A stretch of 64,000 bases of DNA, from contig JAJNNC010000005.1 in assembly GCA_021730635.1 (NCBI GenBank), positions 434,001 through 498,000 on the forward strand, read 5' to 3'. This document shows, piece after piece, positions 61,663-64,000 of this stretch. Under the pieces are notes generated by a model. That model was not told where the DNA came from. It was given only the letters and a program-made list of their open reading frames with translations, and did no database searches. This stretch comes from Catalimonadaceae bacterium JC749 (GTDB lineage: Bacteria; Bacteroidota; Bacteroidia; Cytophagales; Cyclobacteriaceae). Both the position numbers and the translations under genes were made by a program. How positions within the stretch are numbered: position 1 is the first letter of the stretch; every line of letters begins with the position of its first letter.

Positions 61663-64000
61663 GTAATGCGGCAGGTACCCTAGAAACCATTGCCCTGGAG
61701 CTGTCTCGAGTGCTCCAACCCCTCGAAGAAGAGCTTCAACCAGGGAGAGCAAGAATTTTATTGGCGCATTTGGGTATAACCATTAGTGTATCCCAGGAGG
61801 CCTCTATCGCTTCTTCACTGAATACCACCGCCAGTAAGATCACGCCCTTGATCCAGAAAACGCAGGAACTCATCACGGCCATTGCTTCGGAAAACAACGC
61901 GGAAATCTTCAGCAAAAGCACCGCCCTGATCGGTATCATCAAGGAAATTATCGAAAGCTTCATCAACATTAAAAATGCGTTGAGTGGAATAGGCATTCCG
62001 GCCGCCGATGCTAATAAAGTACCGGAACGTTTGCTGAACTACCTGCTGGTGAGATATGCAGACAATCTGCCGGGCTTCAAGGGGGTGCTCGAGTTTCTGG
62101 GTATTATCGCAGGGGTGGAGCAGAACGTAGGTTCTACCGATCCGGATCATCCGCCCTTTACCCTGTATAGCCTTCACTTCGAGAAAATCGGTGCCTGGCT
62201 GGGCAATGGGGGCAACCAGATGAAAACGCTGTATGGCTGGGGTACCCCAACTTTTGACGGTAAACAACTCTTTGCCAAAACAGAAAAGATACTGGCAGAT
62301 GCCGGCCTGCCGGTCATCTACGATGACGTAGCCCCTGATCCCAAACTGGACCTGGTACTGGTAGAAGTGGTTCCCAAAACGGATGTCAATCCGCGGGGTT
62401 TACTGATCACTTCCAAATCTACCTTCAGCAGTGGTTTGCAACAGTTTGCCCAGGACGACTGGAAGGTAGAAACGAAAGTAGATGTTAACTTACCGGTGGC
62501 TACATCCATTTTGTTGCAACCCAACGGACAGATCACCATCACCCCTCCCAATGGTACAGGTGATGTGAAGGGGGAACTCATGCTGAAATGGACCGGAAAA
62601 CGGACTGATGGTGAACCCTTTATCCTGGTAGGGAAGGCTGGCAGCAGCCGTTTTGAAATTGGAGAATTCATCCTGCTGGTCAATACCAAGCTGGCGTGGA
62701 ATGCCGCGGAGCATAAAGCCAATGGAAAATTTGCCCTGGAAGGTTCTTTGAACCAGTGTAAAATTCTCATCGATGCCTCAGGCGGTGATGGCTTTCTGAA
62801 AAATATATTACCCAATACCAAATTTGAAGCCGACTTTGACCTCACCCTGGGCGTTTCCAGCGAAGCTGGATTTTATTTTGGGGGTAGCAGCGCCTTAGAA
62901 ATTCATCTGCCTACCCATATCGCGCTGGGACCTATCGCCCTGGAAGGGTTAGCAATAGGGTTGAGACCCAAAGACGGTAACCTTCCAGTGAGCCTGGGGG
63001 CTGACCTGAAAGCCAACCTGGGACCCATCGTGGCGGTCGTACAAAATATGGGCGTCACCACGATTTTCTCTTTCCCTGCCAACCGGGATGGCAACCTGGG
63101 ACCCGTACAACTGGATCTCGCCTTCAAACCGCCAGTGGGTATCGGATTGAGCCTGGATGCGGGGGTAGTGAAAGGAGGAGGCTATCTGATGATAGATGTA
63201 GACAAAGGGCAGTATGCCGGAGCGCTGGAGCTTTCTATCCAGAACACTATTCAGGTAGCTGCCATCTGCGTCATCACCACCCGTATGCCGGATGGCAGCG
63301 ATGGATTTTCCTTATTGATTATCATCAGTGCCACCTTTAGTCCGGGGATCGCACTGGGCATGGGATTTTTTCTGAGTGGGCTGGGGGGTATGCTGGGCAT
63401 TCACCGTACGATCAATGTGGATGCTCTGCGGGAGGGCGTCCGTACCAATGCCATTGACAATATACTTTTTCCGGAAGATGTGGTCAATAACATTATCCCG
63501 ATCATCAACCAGATTACCACCATCTTCCCACCCAAGAGAGATCAGTTTATGATAGGGTTGATGGCACGCATCACCTGGGGTTTCCCCCCTCTGATCACCA
63601 TCGACTTTGGTCTGGCTGTAGAATTTGCCAGTCCCGTACGCATTGCCATTCTGGGCATGCTCAAAATTGTCTTGCCTACCGAAGAGGCATCGGTGATGCA
63701 GTTTCAGGTGAGTTTTGTCGGTATCATCGATTTTGAGCAGGGCATGCTTTCTTTCGATGCCAGCCTGTTCAACTCCCGCATCCTTACCTTCACCCTGGAG
63801 GGAGACATGGCATTGCGGCTGGCCTGGGGAGAAAGCAAAGGGTTTTTGATGTCGATAGGAGGGTTTCACCCTACTTTCAAACCACCGGCCGAACTAAGAG
63901 TGCCTGTCTTAAGACGGCTCACAGTCAATATACTGACGGGCAATCCCCGCTTGGTGCTGACCTGCTACTTTGCCCTCACCTCCAATACCGTGCAGTTCGG
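61659..64000 (+). CDS. Large DUF6603-like protein, 3' truncated by the window
   Basis: The ATG at 61659 overlaps the protease stop. The frame stays open to the end of the window (about 780 residues seen). Residues about 1-110 are helical (TLETIALELSRVLQPLEEEL). The rest is a long series of amphipathic beta strands with Gly-rich turns: FYFGGSSALEIHLPTHIALG, LGADLKANLGPIVAVVQNMG, VGIGLSLDAGVVKGGGYLMI, FFLSGLGGMLGIHRTINVDA. This pattern resembles DUF6603 proteins, which are very large and of unknown function. Neither signal peptide nor clear barrel closure is seen. Coupling to an intracellular trypsin-like protease suggests it may be that protease's substrate, effector or regulator, which is inference. 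Confidence 0.7.
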   Translation, partial: MSNAAGTLETIALELSRVLQPLEEELQPGRARILLAHLGITISVSQEASIASSLNTTASKITPLIQKTQELITAIASENNAEIFSKSTALIGIIKEIIESFINIKNALSGIGIPAADANKVPERLLNYLLVRYADNLPGFKGVLEFLGIIAGVEQNVGSTDPDHPPFTLYSLHFEKIGAWLGNGGNQMKTLYGWGTPTFDGKQLFAKTEKILADAGLPVIYDDVAPDPKLDLVLVEVVPKTDVNPRGLLITSKSTFSSGLQQFAQDDWKVETKVDVNLPVATSILLQPNGQITITPPNGTGDVKGELMLKWTGKRTDGEPFILVGKAGSSRFEIGEFILLVNTKLAWNAAEHKANGKFALEGSLNQCKILIDASGGDGFLKNILPNTKFEADFDLTLGVSSEAGFYFGGSSALEIHLPTHIALGPIALEGLAIGLRPKDGNLPVSLGADLKANLGPIVAVVQNMGVTTIFSFPANRDGNLGPVQLDLAFKPPVGIGLSLDAGVVKGGGYLMIDVDKGQYAGALELSIQNTIQVAAICVITTRMPDGSDGFSLLIIISATFSPGIALGMGFFLSGLGGMLGIHRTINVDALREGVRTNAIDNILFPEDVVNNIIPIINQITTIFPPKRDQFMIGLMARITWGFPPLITIDFGLAVEFASPVRIAILGMLKIVLPTEEASVMQFQVSFVGIIDFEQGMLSFDASLFNSRILTFTLEGDMALRLAWGESKGFLMSIGGFHPTFKPPAELRVPVLRRLTVNILTGNPRLVLTCYFALTSNTVQF

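Noticed and set aside
1-64000. tRNA, rRNA, CRISPR array or intact insertion sequence
   Set aside because: I scanned the intergenic stretches and saw no cloverleaf, spacer-repeat series or transposase frame. A covariance-model search would be the decisive check.

Overview
The window looks like a chromosomal segment of a Bacteroidota bacterium, most likely of Cytophagales type. The basis is a type IX secretion (T9SS) apparatus and cargo signature (a gliding-motility-type C-terminal domain, a PorP/SprF protein and a type A sorting domain), a GH3-family adenylase of the bacteroidotal kind, AT-rich translation starts and moderate GC. No rRNA, tRNA, CRISPR array or intact transposase was recognised. 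No database search was possible, so family calls rest on motifs, length and gene order.

Layout. (1) 1-4.8 kb: the 3' part of a surface protein with a CHU_C-type C-terminus, a PorP/SprF barrel fused to an OmpA domain, and a covalent-flavin oxidase lipoprotein. (2) 4.8-10.4 kb: a long non-coding stretch, an HEXXH membrane or secreted protein, a GH3 protein, an orphan PAS histidine kinase and a conserved membrane protein. (3) 10.8-17.0 kb: a secreted TPR-CHAT protease-like protein facing a caspase - ECF sigma - anti-sigma operon. (4) 17.0-22.6 kb: a 180-bp MITE-like element, a gene remnant, and two envelope proteins. The larger one is a 1193-aa T9SS cargo with repeated poly-G tracts that could slip. 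(5) 22.7-43.5 kb: an almost complete extracellular contractile injection system (eCIS, PVC/Afp/AlgoCIS type) on the + strand. It carries cap protein, one sheath, two tubes, DUF5908, LysM adaptor, VgrG-like spike, PAAR, gp25, two baseplate wedge proteins, an unknown 215-aa protein, tape measure, a DUF4157 effector and an AAA+ ATPase. A TIR-like/TM/PKD/SH3b protein precedes it. (6) 43.5-58.6 kb: a caspase directly behind the eCIS ATPase, then a six-gene minus-strand block: triple TIR-like protein, nSTAND1 ATPase, TPR-patatin-TM-TIR protein, S8 subtilase, MBL hydrolase and a second caspase. (7) 59.3-64 kb: two small unknown genes, a trypsin-like protease with a CCCxC cluster, and a large protein resembling DUF6603, cut by the window end.

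How the genes may work together. The most striking gene is the eCIS effector at 39556-41865. It joins an eCIS-loading DUF4157 domain, a GHSLGG lipase with a plausible Ser-Asp-His triad, and a C-terminal HSE...PCxxC deaminase-like domain. The eCIS operon runs straight into a caspase gene and is flanked by a dense set of death- and immunity-type modules (three caspases, a CHAT protein, TIR, STAND, patatin, subtilase, trypsin, MBL). It is a reasonable inference, not shown by the sequence, that injection-system production or release is tied to a regulated cell-death or defence programme. eCIS particles lack their own export route and are generally thought to be freed by lysis.
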